Below, one piece after another: positions 42,222 to 50,741 of a stretch of DNA of 64,000 bases (position 1 is its first letter; the number at the start of each line of letters is the position of its first letter). Source of the stretch: Alphaproteobacteria bacterium HGW-Alphaproteobacteria-4 (GTDB taxonomy: Bacteria > Pseudomonadota > Alphaproteobacteria > Rhodobacterales > Rhodobacteraceae); the NCBI GenBank assembly GCA_002842855.1, contig PHEE01000007.1, forward strand, positions 92,307-156,306, read 5' to 3'. The notes below the pieces were generated by a model that was not told the DNA's origin, searched no databases, and worked only from the letters and a program-made list of their open reading frames with translations. Position numbers and translations under genes: made by a program.

Positions 42222-42452
42222 TTCTCTGCTCCTGCCATGTGCCGGTGTTCGGCGTGTCGGGTCGGGTCTTGCTGCCCGGATGCCCCTTTTTCGCAATGAT
42301 TTGCGGCGGCTATACGGCATTACCGGGTAATTGCTGTGAACTGGCGCCGGGCATGACTGCGCCGGATTGTTTCAAAATTTGCAGCAAATCATCACGATTG
42401 TGCATCGGCACCCGCGCCCGGCCTGCCAAATGTGGCAGCATTGCGGCGCGGA

Positions 42453-43217
42453 TCAGAGCCGGATAGTCGAAATCAGGCGGCCATAGTCAGCCTCGCCAAG
42501 GTGGGTGGCGCGGCGATAGGAATAGAACCGATCAGGGTCGGAGTAGGTGCAATGGCGCGTCCACTCGGCATGCCCGATACCCGCCGCGCGGAGCCGATAA
42601 AGCGCCAGCGCGGGCAGATCGAACATCGGCCTGCCATTAGGCCCGGCTGCAAAAAAGCGCCCGTAACCGTCATCTTCGGCAAGAAATGTTTCCAAAAAGT
42701 CATGGCCTACCTCGTAGGCGCGTTGGCTGATGCAGGGACCAATCACCGCCACTGTGTTCTCGCGCAGCGCGCCAAGCCCCTCCATTGCGTCGAGGGTTGC
42801 CTCCAGCACGCCGCCCAGGGTGCCTTTCCAGCCTGCATGCGCAGCACCTATCACCCCGGCGGTTACATCGGCAAACAGCACCGGCTGGCAATCGGCGGTC
42901 AGCACACTCAGCACCACCCCCGGCGTTGCCGTGACCAGCGCATCGGCGTTTGGCAGTGGCGCGGGCGGCGGCAATGTGACCGCAATGACATCGGCCGAAT
43001 GCACCTGATTGACACCCGCCAGCGCCGCAACCCCCGTGCCCATCGCCGTGGCGGCGCGGGCACGGTTGATAGCCACCGCCTCGCTCTGGTCGCTCGACCC
43101 CGGGCCACAGTTCAGCCCGGCAAAAATGCCCGATGAGGCACCGCCCCGGCGGGTGAAAAACCCGTGGCGCAGCGGCGCAAGCGTTGGCGATGTCAGAAAC
43201 TCAAGCGTGGTGGGCAT
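42453..43217 (-). CDS. pgeF: Polyphenol oxidase/purine nucleoside phosphorylase-like YfiH (PgeF) protein
   Basis: A 254-aa protein of the DUF152/YfiH family. It has HGFFTRRGGASSGIFAGLNCG, then NQVHSADV, TADCQPVLFAD, GAAHAGWKGTLGGV and the final CTYSDPDRFYSYRR. The His and Cys ligands in these blocks hold a metal, and family members are variously called laccase, peptidoglycan editing factor or nucleoside phosphorylase. It overlaps the upstream methyltransferase gene by 17 nt, giving the operon lgt, methyltransferase, pgeF. Confidence 0.92.
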   Translation of the reverse strand: MPTTLEFLTSPTLAPLRHGFFTRRGGASSGIFAGLNCGPGSSDQSEAVAINRARAATAMGTGVAALAGVNQVHSADVIAVTLPPPAPLPNADALVTATPGVVLSVLTADCQPVLFADVTAGVIGAAHAGWKGTLGGVLEATLDAMEGLGALRENTVAVIGPCISQRAYEVGHDFLETFLAEDDGYGRFFAAGPNGRPMFDLPALALYRLRAAGIGHAEWTRHCTYSDPDRFYSYRRATHLGEADYGRLISTIRL

Positions 43218-44304
43218 CGGGTGCCTTTGGCAGGTCCTGGTCAAATCCGGGCGGCGGTGGGGCGCCCAAGGGGTGAATCGCAAGCGCCTTGAACAGGTTC
43301 CCCATTTCCTGTGGGTGGGTCAAGCGCCGGTGCGCGGCAATGTGGCTTTCAAGTGCGGCGCCCTTAAGGCTACGCGACAGCGCACGGGCGCGATCGGTAA
43401 TGCCAAGTCGCTCCAGCAACACCCCTTGCGGGGTCAGCGCACTGGCCTCGGCCCCTGCCGCCCGCGCTGCCGCCGCCAACGGCGCGAAGGCCACATGCGC
43501 GGTCAGGTCCGCTTCACCGGGCGTTTCCAGCGGGTCGCAGGGCGCGTGGCTGCGCAGCGCCTGAAAGGTGTCGCCAAGGCTTTGCCAGCCACCATAGTCG
43601 ATGAAGATCGCAACACCCCCATGCGCCGCGATGCGTCGCGCGATCTCGGTGACCATTGCCTCGGCGGGGGCGCAGGTTTCGACCACATCGCCGGGCCGGG
43701 TATCGGCCAGCCGATGCGCCAATGCCGCAAGCGGCATGGGCGGCGCCAGCCCAAAGGCCAGCGCCTCGCCCGCCAGCCCGACCTGCCGTTCGGCCCATCC
43801 ATCGCCCGCCCGTACGAACTGGCGGATCGGCAAGGCATCGAAAAACTCGTTGGCGATCAGAAACAGCGGCGCTTCGGGAAGGTCGGAAAGGGTGTCGTGC
43901 CAGCGTGCGCCATAGGCGGCCAGTTTGGCGGCCTGCATGGCGCGCAGGGTAGGCGATGCCTCGACCAGATGCACCCCGGCTGCCGCTGCAAACCCTGGCA
44001 CCCGCGCCGTCGCGCGCAGGATGTCGGCCATCAGCGTACCGCGCCCCGGCCCCGGTTCGGCCAGCACGATGCGCGCCGCCGCGCCCTGATCGCGCCACGC
44101 CTGCGCCAGCCCCAGGCCCAGAAGCTCGCCGAACATCTGGCTGATCTCGGGTGCCGTGGTAAAGTCGCCCGCCACCCCCAAAGGGTCGCGCGTGGTGTAA
44201 TAGCCGTGAACGGGGTGCAAAAGGCAGGTCGCCATATACTCGGCCAGGGTCATCGGCCCGGTCGCCGCGATCCGGCGCGCCAGTATCTGCTTCAGCCGCG
44301 TCAC
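43201..44304 (-). CDS. SAM-dependent methyltransferase, NDUFAF7/MidA-like
   Basis: A 367-aa protein of the family that methylates an Arg of NDUFS2 in mitochondria (NDUFAF7). It has [46 protein letters not shown], then ADILRATA and [16 protein letters not shown], then IFIDYGG. A complex I subunit is therefore a plausible target. The GTG start at 44304 overlaps the lgt stop by GTGA; no closer ATG fits the family N-terminus [12 protein letters not shown]. Confidence 0.9.
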   Translation of the reverse strand: MTRLKQILARRIAATGPMTLAEYMATCLLHPVHGYYTTRDPLGVAGDFTTAPEISQMFGELLGLGLAQAWRDQGAAARIVLAEPGPGRGTLMADILRATARVPGFAAAAGVHLVEASPTLRAMQAAKLAAYGARWHDTLSDLPEAPLFLIANEFFDALPIRQFVRAGDGWAERQVGLAGEALAFGLAPPMPLAALAHRLADTRPGDVVETCAPAEAMVTEIARRIAAHGGVAIFIDYGGWQSLGDTFQALRSHAPCDPLETPGEADLTAHVAFAPLAAAARAAGAEASALTPQGVLLERLGITDRARALSRSLKGAALESHIAAHRRLTHPQEMGNLFKALAIHPLGAPPPPGFDQDLPKAPDAHHA

Positions 44305-45179
44305 CGCGCGCTCCGTGCCCGCCACACGAACCACAGGCCCGCCGCCAGCATCGGCAGAGACAAGAGTTGCCCCATGCTCAAACCCCAGCCCGCAAGCCCG
44401 ATCACATGACCCAACGGATTGTCGGGCGTGATATATTGCGCGTCGGCTTGGCGGAATAATTCGACAAAAAACCGCGCCGCGCCATAGCCCGCAAGAAAGG
44501 TGCCCAAAATCCGCCCCGGCGCCCGCAATGCCCCGCGCCGCAGCAAGACCAGCAGCACAAGGCCCAGCACCAGCCCCTCCAGCCCGGCTTCGTAAAGTTG
44601 CGAGGGGTGGCGCGCGCAAGCGCCGATGATGCCGGGGCAATTCTGCGCCTCGGCACCCGGAAAGATCACCCCCCAGGGCATCGTGGTCGGGCGGCCCCAA
44701 AGCTCGGCGTTGATGAAGTTGGCGATCCGCCCCAGCATCAGCCCTACCGGGGTTGCAAGCGCGAAGGCATCGGCCAGCGGCAAAGGCGCAACGCCATGGC
44801 GGCGGCAATACCACAGCCCCGCCACCACGACCCCCAGAAAGCCGCCGTGAAACGACATCCCGCCCTGCCAGACCTTCAGAATCTCGAAAGGATGCGCCAG
44901 ATAATAGCCCGGCTGATACAACAGCACAAAGCCAAGCCGCCCCCCCACCACAACCCCAAGCACGATGGCGGTGATCAGCTCCTCCACCGCCTCCGGCGCC
45001 ATTGGCGCCGTGCCACCCCAAAGCGCGGGCCGCCGCATCAGCGCCAGCAGAATGCGCCAGGCAACCAGCAGCCCCGCGATATAGGCCAGTGCATACCACC
45101 GCAGCGCGAATTCGAACCCCCAGAATGAGATCGAAAACACATCGGGGCTGAGGTTGGGAAAGGTGATGGCAGCGGGCAT
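44301..45179 (-). CDS. lgt: Prolipoprotein diacylglyceryl transferase
   Basis: A 292-aa seven-helix inner-membrane enzyme. It has [15 protein letters not shown], the [10 protein letters not shown] motif and the signature [16 protein letters not shown]. It transfers diacylglycerol from phosphatidylglycerol to the lipobox Cys of prolipoproteins, the first step of lipoprotein maturation. An AAAGGAG site precedes the ATG at 45179. It is divergent from ubiK and heads the operon with the methyltransferase and pgeF. Confidence 0.96.
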   Translation of the reverse strand: MPAAITFPNLSPDVFSISFWGFEFALRWYALAYIAGLLVAWRILLALMRRPALWGGTAPMAPEAVEELITAIVLGVVVGGRLGFVLLYQPGYYLAHPFEILKVWQGGMSFHGGFLGVVVAGLWYCRRHGVAPLPLADAFALATPVGLMLGRIANFINAELWGRPTTMPWGVIFPGAEAQNCPGIIGACARHPSQLYEAGLEGLVLGLVLLVLLRRGALRAPGRILGTFLAGYGAARFFVELFRQADAQYITPDNPLGHVIGLAGWGLSMGQLLSLPMLAAGLWFVWRARSAR

Positions 45180-45287
45180 GGCGGCTCCTTTGGGGCCGAG
45201 AAAGACCCCGGGCACGGCGCGAAGTCAACCTTGAGGTTTCGCGCCCGCCCGCCCATATAGGGCCAAACCCGGATGCAGGAGCCCGCC

Positions 45288-45554
45288 ATGCAAGCGCCCA
45301 ACAAGTTCTTCGATGAAATGTCCAAACTGATGACCAACGCGGTCGGCGTCGCGCAGGGCGCCAAGACCGAAGCGGAAACCGCGCTGAAAGGCTGGATGGA
45401 CCGTTGGCTGGCCGACCGCGACTTTGTCACCCGCGAAGAGTTCGACGCGGTAAAGGCGATGGCCACAAAAGCGCGCGAGGAAAACGAGGCGCTGAAAGCC
45501 CGGCTCGACGCGCTTGAAGCCAAGCCCGCGAAAACTGCCAAACCAAAAGCCTGA
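45288..45554 (+). CDS. ubiK: UbiK-type accessory factor for ubiquinone synthesis
   Basis: An 88-aa protein of the BMFP/YqiC family. N-terminal amphipathic helix APNKFFDEMSKLMTNAVGVAQGAKTE, middle WLADRDFVTREEFDAVKAMATKAREENEAL coiled coil, basic tail. In other Proteobacteria UbiK binds lipids and helps the Ubi complex. The ATG at 45288 has an AGGAG site 6 nt upstream; the ATG at 45273 is less favourable. Confidence 0.88.
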   Translation: MQAPNKFFDEMSKLMTNAVGVAQGAKTEAETALKGWMDRWLADRDFVTREEFDAVKAMATKAREENEALKARLDALEAKPAKTAKPKA

Positions 45555-45559
45555 GCGCC

Positions 45560-45630
45560 GATATCTGCTTTAGGCAAAATATCCCCGCCGGAGGCTTTTG
45601 TTCGCAAAGGGCGCTCGGCGGGGGATATTT
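45560..45630. repeat. Hairpin copy of the dispersed repeat after ubiK
   Basis: AAATATCCCCGCCG at 45577-45590 is mirrored by CGGCGGGGGATATTT at 45616-45630, with one extra G. A related GATATCTGC lies at the left end. It contains the core shared with the copies at 40958 and 62518. It lies between the convergent ubiK and DUF6476 genes and may double as a terminator. Confidence 0.7.
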
Positions 45631-45648
45631 GAACTGACGCAGTCGAAT

Positions 45649-45960
45649 TCAGGGCTTGAGGCTCTGGCGCAGCGTTCCGTTGGCAGCGTAGATCAGCACC
45701 TCGCCCGCTTTGGTGACAACCACAATGAACCCGTCACCAAAGGTGAGCGCGGCGACTTCGGCGCCCGCCGGCAGCGCGATATTGGCGGGCAGGGCGGGAA
45801 GCCGGGGCGGCGGTGCCGCGAGGCGGATGACAAGCAGCACGATGATCGTTAGAAGGCCCGCAATCATGGTGGCGGTGAGCACCGTCACCAGTCGTTTGAT
45901 AAAGCGCAACTCGGGCGGCGGCGGGCCGGTCGGGGTTGGCTCGGAAGGCAAGTCGGACAT
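45649..45960 (-). CDS. DUF6476-like small membrane protein
   Basis: A 103-aa protein with a Pro-rich N-terminal tail, one membrane helix (residues about 27-50, VLTATMIAGLLTIIVLLVIRLAA), and a short beta-rich periplasmic domain with FGDGFIVVVTKAGEVLIYAANG. Function unknown. Its ATG (45958-45960 on the minus strand) shares two bases with the ATG of the divergent rluA-type gene, so the two start codons overlap in CATG. Confidence 0.75.
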   Translation of the reverse strand: MSDLPSEPTPTGPPPPELRFIKRLVTVLTATMIAGLLTIIVLLVIRLAAPPPRLPALPANIALPAGAEVAALTFGDGFIVVVTKAGEVLIYAANGTLRQSLKP

Positions 45961-46987
45961 GGAAGCGCGCATCCTTGAGGTGGTGATCGGCGAGGCCCCG
46001 CCTGAGCGTCTTGATAAGGCGCTGGCGCGGTTTGTGCCAGAGGAGGCCGCACTTTCGCGTTCGCGGTTGGCGCGGCTGATCGACGAGGGCGCGGTTTCGT
46101 GCGCGGGCCGCCTGGTGCGCGACCTCAAGGCGCGGGTGGCCAAGGGCGAAGTTTACGAAATCACGCTAGAGGCGCCGCGCGCGGTCGAAGCGCAAGCCGA
46201 GGACATCGCGCTAAGTATCGTCTGGGAGGATGACGACCTGATCGTGATCGACAAGCCCGCCGGGCTTGTCGTGCATCCGGCGCCGGGGTCGCCAGATGGA
46301 ACGTTGGTCAATGCCCTGCTGCACCACTTTGGCGGGCGGCTTTCAGGGGTGGGCGGCGAAGCGCGGCCCGGCATCGTGCACCGGATCGACAAGGAAACCT
46401 CGGGCTTGCTGGTGGTGGCAAAATCGGACCGCGCGCATCATGGGCTGGCGGCGCAGTTCGAGGCGCATACGATGCACCGCCGCTATCTGGCGCTGGTGCA
46501 TGGCGTGCCGTCCGCCGCCGACCCCCGGTTGCGCGGGTTGCGCGGGGTCGGATTCGAAGCCGCCAATGTGCTGTGCATTGCCACCAACCTTGCCCGCCAC
46601 AAGACCGACCGCCAGCGTCAGGCCGTGGTCTGGGAGGCCGGGCGCCATGCGGTGACGCGGGCGCGGGTGTTGGAAACATTTGGCGCGCCGCCCGCAGTAT
46701 CGCTGCTGGAATGCTGGCTCGAAACCGGGCGCACGCACCAGATCCGGGTGCATATGGCCTATGCCGGGCATGGGTTGGTGGGCGACCCGACGTATGGCGG
46801 CGCGCGCAAGGTGGCGGCACGCGCGCTGGGGCCTGCGGCTGCGGCGGCACTCGACGCCTTTCCGCGTCAGGCGCTGCACGCAGCGAGTTTGGGTTTTGCG
46901 CACCCCGTCACCGGCGAATTGCTGGAGTTTGCCGCCCCCCTGCCGGCTGACATGGCGGCGCTTTTGGTGGCGCTCGGCGCATCATAA
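45959..46987 (+). CDS. RluA/RluD-family 23S rRNA pseudouridine synthase
   Basis: A 342-aa enzyme with an N-terminal S4 domain (residues about 1-65: ERLDKALARFVP...LSRSRLARLIDEGAVSCAGR) and the catalytic domain. Catalytic D144 lies in HRIDKETSGLLVVAK. The C-terminal LETGRTHQIRVHMAYAGHGLVGDPTYG block is diagnostic. It modifies uridines of large-subunit rRNA, most likely the RluD sites. The start codon overlaps that of the divergent membrane protein gene; an upstream in-frame extension is antisense to that gene. Confidence 0.92.
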   Translation: MEARILEVVIGEAPPERLDKALARFVPEEAALSRSRLARLIDEGAVSCAGRLVRDLKARVAKGEVYEITLEAPRAVEAQAEDIALSIVWEDDDLIVIDKPAGLVVHPAPGSPDGTLVNALLHHFGGRLSGVGGEARPGIVHRIDKETSGLLVVAKSDRAHHGLAAQFEAHTMHRRYLALVHGVPSAADPRLRGLRGVGFEAANVLCIATNLARHKTDRQRQAVVWEAGRHAVTRARVLETFGAPPAVSLLECWLETGRTHQIRVHMAYAGHGLVGDPTYGGARKVAARALGPAAAAALDAFPRQALHAASLGFAHPVTGELLEFAAPLPADMAALLVALGAS

Positions 46988-47082
46988 CCGCGTGAGCGGG
47001 GCGGTTTTCGCTGTTGCACGACGGAACGGGCGTTCATCGTGCGTTTAACAGCCCATGGTATGCGCCTGCGCCAGACCGGGGT

Positions 47083-47109
47083 CTTGACCCGACGCGGGTG
47101 GTGCCCCAT
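47083..47109 (+). promoter_or_regulatory. Sigma-32 type promoter upstream of rpoH
   Basis: CTTGAC at 47083-47088, a 15-nt gap, then CCCCAT at 47104-47109 (CTTG-N17-CCCCAT), which fits the heat-shock promoter pattern CTTGAA...CCCCAT. It lies 33 nt before the rpoH start. This suggests autoregulation of RpoH or control by a second RpoH. Confidence 0.6.
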
Positions 47110-47142
47110 GTTGCTTGATCCTTGTTCAGGGAGAATTTTGCG

Positions 47143-48042
47143 ATGACGAGTTACACGAGCCTTCCGGCACCAAGCCCCGAACAGGGCATGAACCGCTATC
47201 TGCAAGAAATCCGCAAGTTTCCCTTGCTGGAGCCGGAAGAGGAATACATGCTCGCCAAGCGTTGGGTGGACCATCAGGATGCGCAGGCCGCGCACCGCAT
47301 GGTGACCAGCCACCTGCGGCTTGCCGCGAAAATCGCGATGGGCTATCGCGGCTATGGCTTGCCGCAGGCCGAGGTGATTTCCGAGGCCAACGTGGGCCTG
47401 ATGCAGGCTGTCAAGCGCTTTGACCCCGAGCGCGGCTTTCGCCTTGCCACCTACGCGATGTGGTGGATACGCGCCAGCATTCAGGAATACATCCTGCGCA
47501 GCTGGAGCCTGGTGAAGCTGGGAACCACCAGCGCGCAGAAAAAGCTGTTCTTCAACCTGCGCAAGGCGAAAAGCCGCATCGGCGCGCTGGAAGAGGGCGA
47601 TCTGCGCCCCGAACACGTCGCCCGTATCGCGCATGATCTGAGCGTGACCGAAGCCGAAGTGGTGGCGATGAACCGGCGCCTGTCGGGGGGCGACGCCTCG
47701 CTGAACGCACAGGTCGGTTCGGCTGATGGCGAAAGTGCGACCCAGTGGCAGGACTGGCTTGAGGACGAAAGCGCCAACACCGCCGACGACTACGCCGAAG
47801 CCGATGAGCTTGGCGCGCGCCGCGCGATGCTGGTGGCGGCGATGGATGTGCTCAATGAACGCGAGCGCGATATTCTGGCGCAGCGGCGGCTGCGCGACGA
47901 TCCGGTGACCTTGGAACAGCTTTCGACGCAATACGAGGTTTCGCGCGAACGGATCCGCCAGATCGAGGTCCGCGCGTTTGAAAAGCTGCAAGACCGGATG
48001 CGGGTCCTGGCGCGCGAAAAGGGCATGCTGGTGCCCGCCTGA
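47143..48042 (+). CDS. rpoH: Heat-shock sigma factor RpoH (RpoH I type)
   Basis: A 299-aa sigma-32. Region 2 covers NRYLQEIRKFPLLEPEEEYMLAKRW and the stretch SHLRLAAKIAMGYRGYGL. The -10 recognition helix is ATYAMWWIRASIQEYILRSW. The RpoH box is AQKKLFFNLR at about residue 137, and region 4 ends VSRERIRQIEVRAFEKLQ. It resembles RpoH I of R. sphaeroides over its whole length from memory. The start at 47143 follows GGGAG; an in-frame ATG at 47122 would add seven residues. An RpoH-type promoter lies directly upstream. Confidence 0.95.
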   Translation: MTSYTSLPAPSPEQGMNRYLQEIRKFPLLEPEEEYMLAKRWVDHQDAQAAHRMVTSHLRLAAKIAMGYRGYGLPQAEVISEANVGLMQAVKRFDPERGFRLATYAMWWIRASIQEYILRSWSLVKLGTTSAQKKLFFNLRKAKSRIGALEEGDLRPEHVARIAHDLSVTEAEVVAMNRRLSGGDASLNAQVGSADGESATQWQDWLEDESANTADDYAEADELGARRAMLVAAMDVLNERERDILAQRRLRDDPVTLEQLSTQYEVSRERIRQIEVRAFEKLQDRMRVLAREKGMLVPA

Positions 48043-48188
48043 ACGGTCTGGTTGCCGTGTGTTGTGACCGGTTCATCCCGCCCGCGCGGTCGCTTGGGCG
48101 GGCTTTGCCTTGCAAGGCGGCAAGCCCGCTTTCCATTCCGCCCCCCTCGCGCTAGCCTTGCCGCGAGCGGTAACGGGAGGGACGAGCC

Positions 48189-49166
48189 ATGAAACCAGTA
48201 AATTGGGGCATCCTTGGCGCGGCGAAATTTGCGCGCGAGCAGATGGGGCCCGCGATCCACGCGGCGCGGGGCGCGCGGCTGGGTGCGCTGGCAACTTCGG
48301 ATGCCGCCAAGGCCGAGCCGTTCCGGGATTTTTGCCCCGATCTGGTGGTGCATGGCAGCTACGAAGCGCTTTTGGCCGACCCGGCGATCGACGCGGTCTA
48401 TATTCCGCTGCCAAACCATCTGCATGTGCCATGGGCGCTGAAGGCGCTGGCGGCGGGCAAGCATGTGCTGTGCGAAAAACCGCTGGCGATGACGCTGGCC
48501 GAGGTCGATGCGCTGATCGCGGCGCGCGATGCCTCGGGGTTGCTTGCCGCCGAGGCCTACATGATCGTGCATCACCCGCAGTGGCAGCGCGTGCGCGACT
48601 GGATCGCGGCGGGCGAGATCGGGCGGATCGAGCATGCCGACGCGCATTTCAGCTACGACAACCGCGCCGACCCCGGCAACGTGCGCAACAAGGTTGAAAT
48701 GGGCGGCGGCGGTATCCGCGACGTTGGCGTTTACACTTATAGTTCGGTGCGGTTTGCCACCGGCGCCGAGCCGGTGGGTTTGACCTCGCGGATCCGGCGC
48801 GAGAACGGGGTGGATGTCTGGGCCGAGGTGGCGGGCGAGTTTGCCGGGCCGGGCGGGCGATTTACCTACACGGGCCGCACCTCGATGCGCCTTTTCCCGC
48901 GCCAGGAGGTGGTGTTTCAGGGCGAGCGCGGGCTGATCCGGCTGACCGCGCCTTTCAACCCGCTGGTTTTTGGCGAGGCGCGCATTGAAATGTCGCGCTC
49001 TGGCCAGCCCGATCTGGTCGAGCGCTTTCCCGGCGCGCGCCAGTATGTGTTGCAGGTTGAGGCCTTCGGGCGGACGGTGCGGGAAGGCGCGCGCTATCCG
49101 TGGACGCTCGAAGATGCGCGCGGCACGCAGGCGATGATCGAAATGGTCTTTGCCAGCGAGGTCTGA
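48189..49166 (+). CDS. Gfo/Idh/MocA family NAD(P)-dependent oxidoreductase
   Basis: A 325-aa oxidoreductase. The N-terminal Rossmann domain has WGILGAAKFAREQMGPAIH and the strand VYIPLPNHLHVPWALKALAAGKHVLCEKPLA, the family signature (EKP catalytic Lys). The C-terminal alpha/beta domain contains GGGIRDVGVYTYSSVRFATG. It probably oxidises or reduces a sugar or polyol; substrate unknown. A GGGAGGG site lies 7 nt before the ATG. It stands between rpoH and the ligase-like gene. Confidence 0.88.
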   Translation: MKPVNWGILGAAKFAREQMGPAIHAARGARLGALATSDAAKAEPFRDFCPDLVVHGSYEALLADPAIDAVYIPLPNHLHVPWALKALAAGKHVLCEKPLAMTLAEVDALIAARDASGLLAAEAYMIVHHPQWQRVRDWIAAGEIGRIEHADAHFSYDNRADPGNVRNKVEMGGGGIRDVGVYTYSSVRFATGAEPVGLTSRIRRENGVDVWAEVAGEFAGPGGRFTYTGRTSMRLFPRQEVVFQGERGLIRLTAPFNPLVFGEARIEMSRSGQPDLVERFPGARQYVLQVEAFGRTVREGARYPWTLEDARGTQAMIEMVFASEV

Positions 49167-49272
49167 GCAACCGCGGGCACGGCCAGCGTCATTGCCTTTG
49201 GCCGGCCGATATGGTGAAAATCCGGGTGTTCAGGAATTGGCGCCAGTGCACCGGGACCGTGCGGGGGTAGAG

Positions 49273-50715
49273 ATGCGGCTGATCCAGCTTTTTTGCGAAA
49301 CCGTTGTGCGTAGCCCGGAAAAGACCGCGCTGATCACTGAAAAGAGCCAACTGAGTTTCGCCGAGGTGCTTGGCATCGCGCGTATTCTGGAAGCCCGCCT
49401 GATGGCGCGCGGGCTGCGGCAGGGCATGCGGGTGGTGCTGGAAACCGACCGGCCCGAGTTTTTGGTGGCTTTTGCGCTGGTGCTCAGCCGACGCTCGCTG
49501 ACGGTCATTTTTGCCCCCGTCGCGCAGGCGATCGAGGCTGGCGTCGCGTTTGATCTGCTGGTTTGCGCCGTACCTTCTGCTCTGGTGGCGCCCGAGCAGC
49601 AGATCGTGATTGATGCGGATTGGTTTGCGGAACTTGGCACCGGCGACGCGAGCGATTTTTCAGAGGCATTCGGCGCCGGTGGGCATTTTGTCCATTCCAG
49701 TTCAGGCACCACCGGGCGGCCCAAGTTCATCATCTCGGATGAGGCGCGCCAGTTGCGCAGCATTGTCGGGCGCGGCCCGGTGCTCGATGGCGAGGCGCTG
49801 ACAAGCATGCGTATGCTCACCTCGGTATCGGCACGGATCAGCTGGGCGCTGCTGACCATTCTCAGGGTTCTGGTCGCAGGTGGTTCGGCGGTGGCGCTGG
49901 CCGAACATCGCAACCGGCCGCTGCAATACATCGACCTCTACCGCGTGACCTTTTTCATGACCACGCCGGCGGTGGCGCGGCAGATGCTTGAGGTTGCAAA
50001 TGCTGCCCAATATCTGACATCGCTGCGCGCGGTGCGCATTGGCGGTGCCGCCTGTAGCCCCGAGCTATTGCGGCAATTGATGGGGCTAAGTGCCGCGCGT
50101 ATCGTGGTGGGCTATGGTGCGGCCGAGTTCGGTGAGCTTTGCACGGCAACGCTCGACCCTTCCGGGGAAATCCGCGAGGGCTACATCGGCGAAATAAGCC
50201 GCCCCGATTTCGAGATCGCCTTTTTCGATGAGCGGATGCAGCCGAAACCGGACGCGACCGAAGGCATCGTGGGGTTTCGTGACACCAGGCCGGCTGCCGG
50301 CAGGGCGTATTTGAACCCGGACGAAGGCGATAGCCGCACCGGCTATATTGGCGGCTATTTCTTTCCCGGCGACATCATGCGGCGCGAGGGGCAAAGCCTG
50401 TTTCTGATCGGGCGCGTCAAGAACATCATCAATGTCGGCGGCAACAAGATTTCGCTCGACGCGGTGCAGACGGTGCTGGAAGACGCGCTCGCGGTAAGCG
50501 CCATTGCCTGCCTTTCGGTGACCGACGAATTGGGGCTGGAAAAGCTGGCGGTGGTCTATGCCGCAGCCGACGACATTGCCCCGGAGGCGGTGCAGGCGCT
50601 GCTTGATGCGCGCTTTGCGCCGTTGCAGCTTGACCGAGTATTGCGCAAATCGGCACTTCCGATCGGCCCCAGCGGCAAGATCGACGTGATGGCGCTGCGC
50701 GCGGAACTGCCCTGA
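49273..50715 (+). CDS. AMP-dependent acyl-CoA-ligase-like enzyme
   Basis: A 480-aa ANL-superfamily adenylating enzyme. It has the P-loop SSSGTTGRPKFI (residues about 148-159), VVGYGAAEFGELC, the YFFPGDIMRR strand and the hinge RVKNIINVGGNKIS. The near-terminal GPSGKIDVMALR lies where the catalytic Lys (GKID) is found. It adenylates a carboxylic acid of unknown identity. It is followed after 26 bp by a binding-protein gene of an Fe(III)-type ABC transporter, so they may be co-transcribed. A siderophore-like or chelator link is a guess. Confidence 0.85.
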   Translation: MRLIQLFCETVVRSPEKTALITEKSQLSFAEVLGIARILEARLMARGLRQGMRVVLETDRPEFLVAFALVLSRRSLTVIFAPVAQAIEAGVAFDLLVCAVPSALVAPEQQIVIDADWFAELGTGDASDFSEAFGAGGHFVHSSSGTTGRPKFIISDEARQLRSIVGRGPVLDGEALTSMRMLTSVSARISWALLTILRVLVAGGSAVALAEHRNRPLQYIDLYRVTFFMTTPAVARQMLEVANAAQYLTSLRAVRIGGAACSPELLRQLMGLSAARIVVGYGAAEFGELCTATLDPSGEIREGYIGEISRPDFEIAFFDERMQPKPDATEGIVGFRDTRPAAGRAYLNPDEGDSRTGYIGGYFFPGDIMRREGQSLFLIGRVKNIINVGGNKISLDAVQTVLEDALAVSAIACLSVTDELGLEKLAVVYAAADDIAPEAVQALLDARFAPLQLDRVLRKSALPIGPSGKIDVMALRAELP

Positions 50716-50741
50716 AACTTTCCCAGTCACGAGGTTACACC

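Noticed and set aside
44305-45228. Upstream extension of the NDUFAF7-like frame through lgt
   Set aside because: lgt with its full signature lies in another frame here; the GTG at 44304 overlapping the lgt stop is the natural start.
47115-47141. TGATCC before rpoH as an RpoE-type promoter
   Set aside because: No CGTA-like -10 lies 16 nt downstream and the position overlaps the ribosome site; the CTTG-N17-CCCCAT element is a better promoter.
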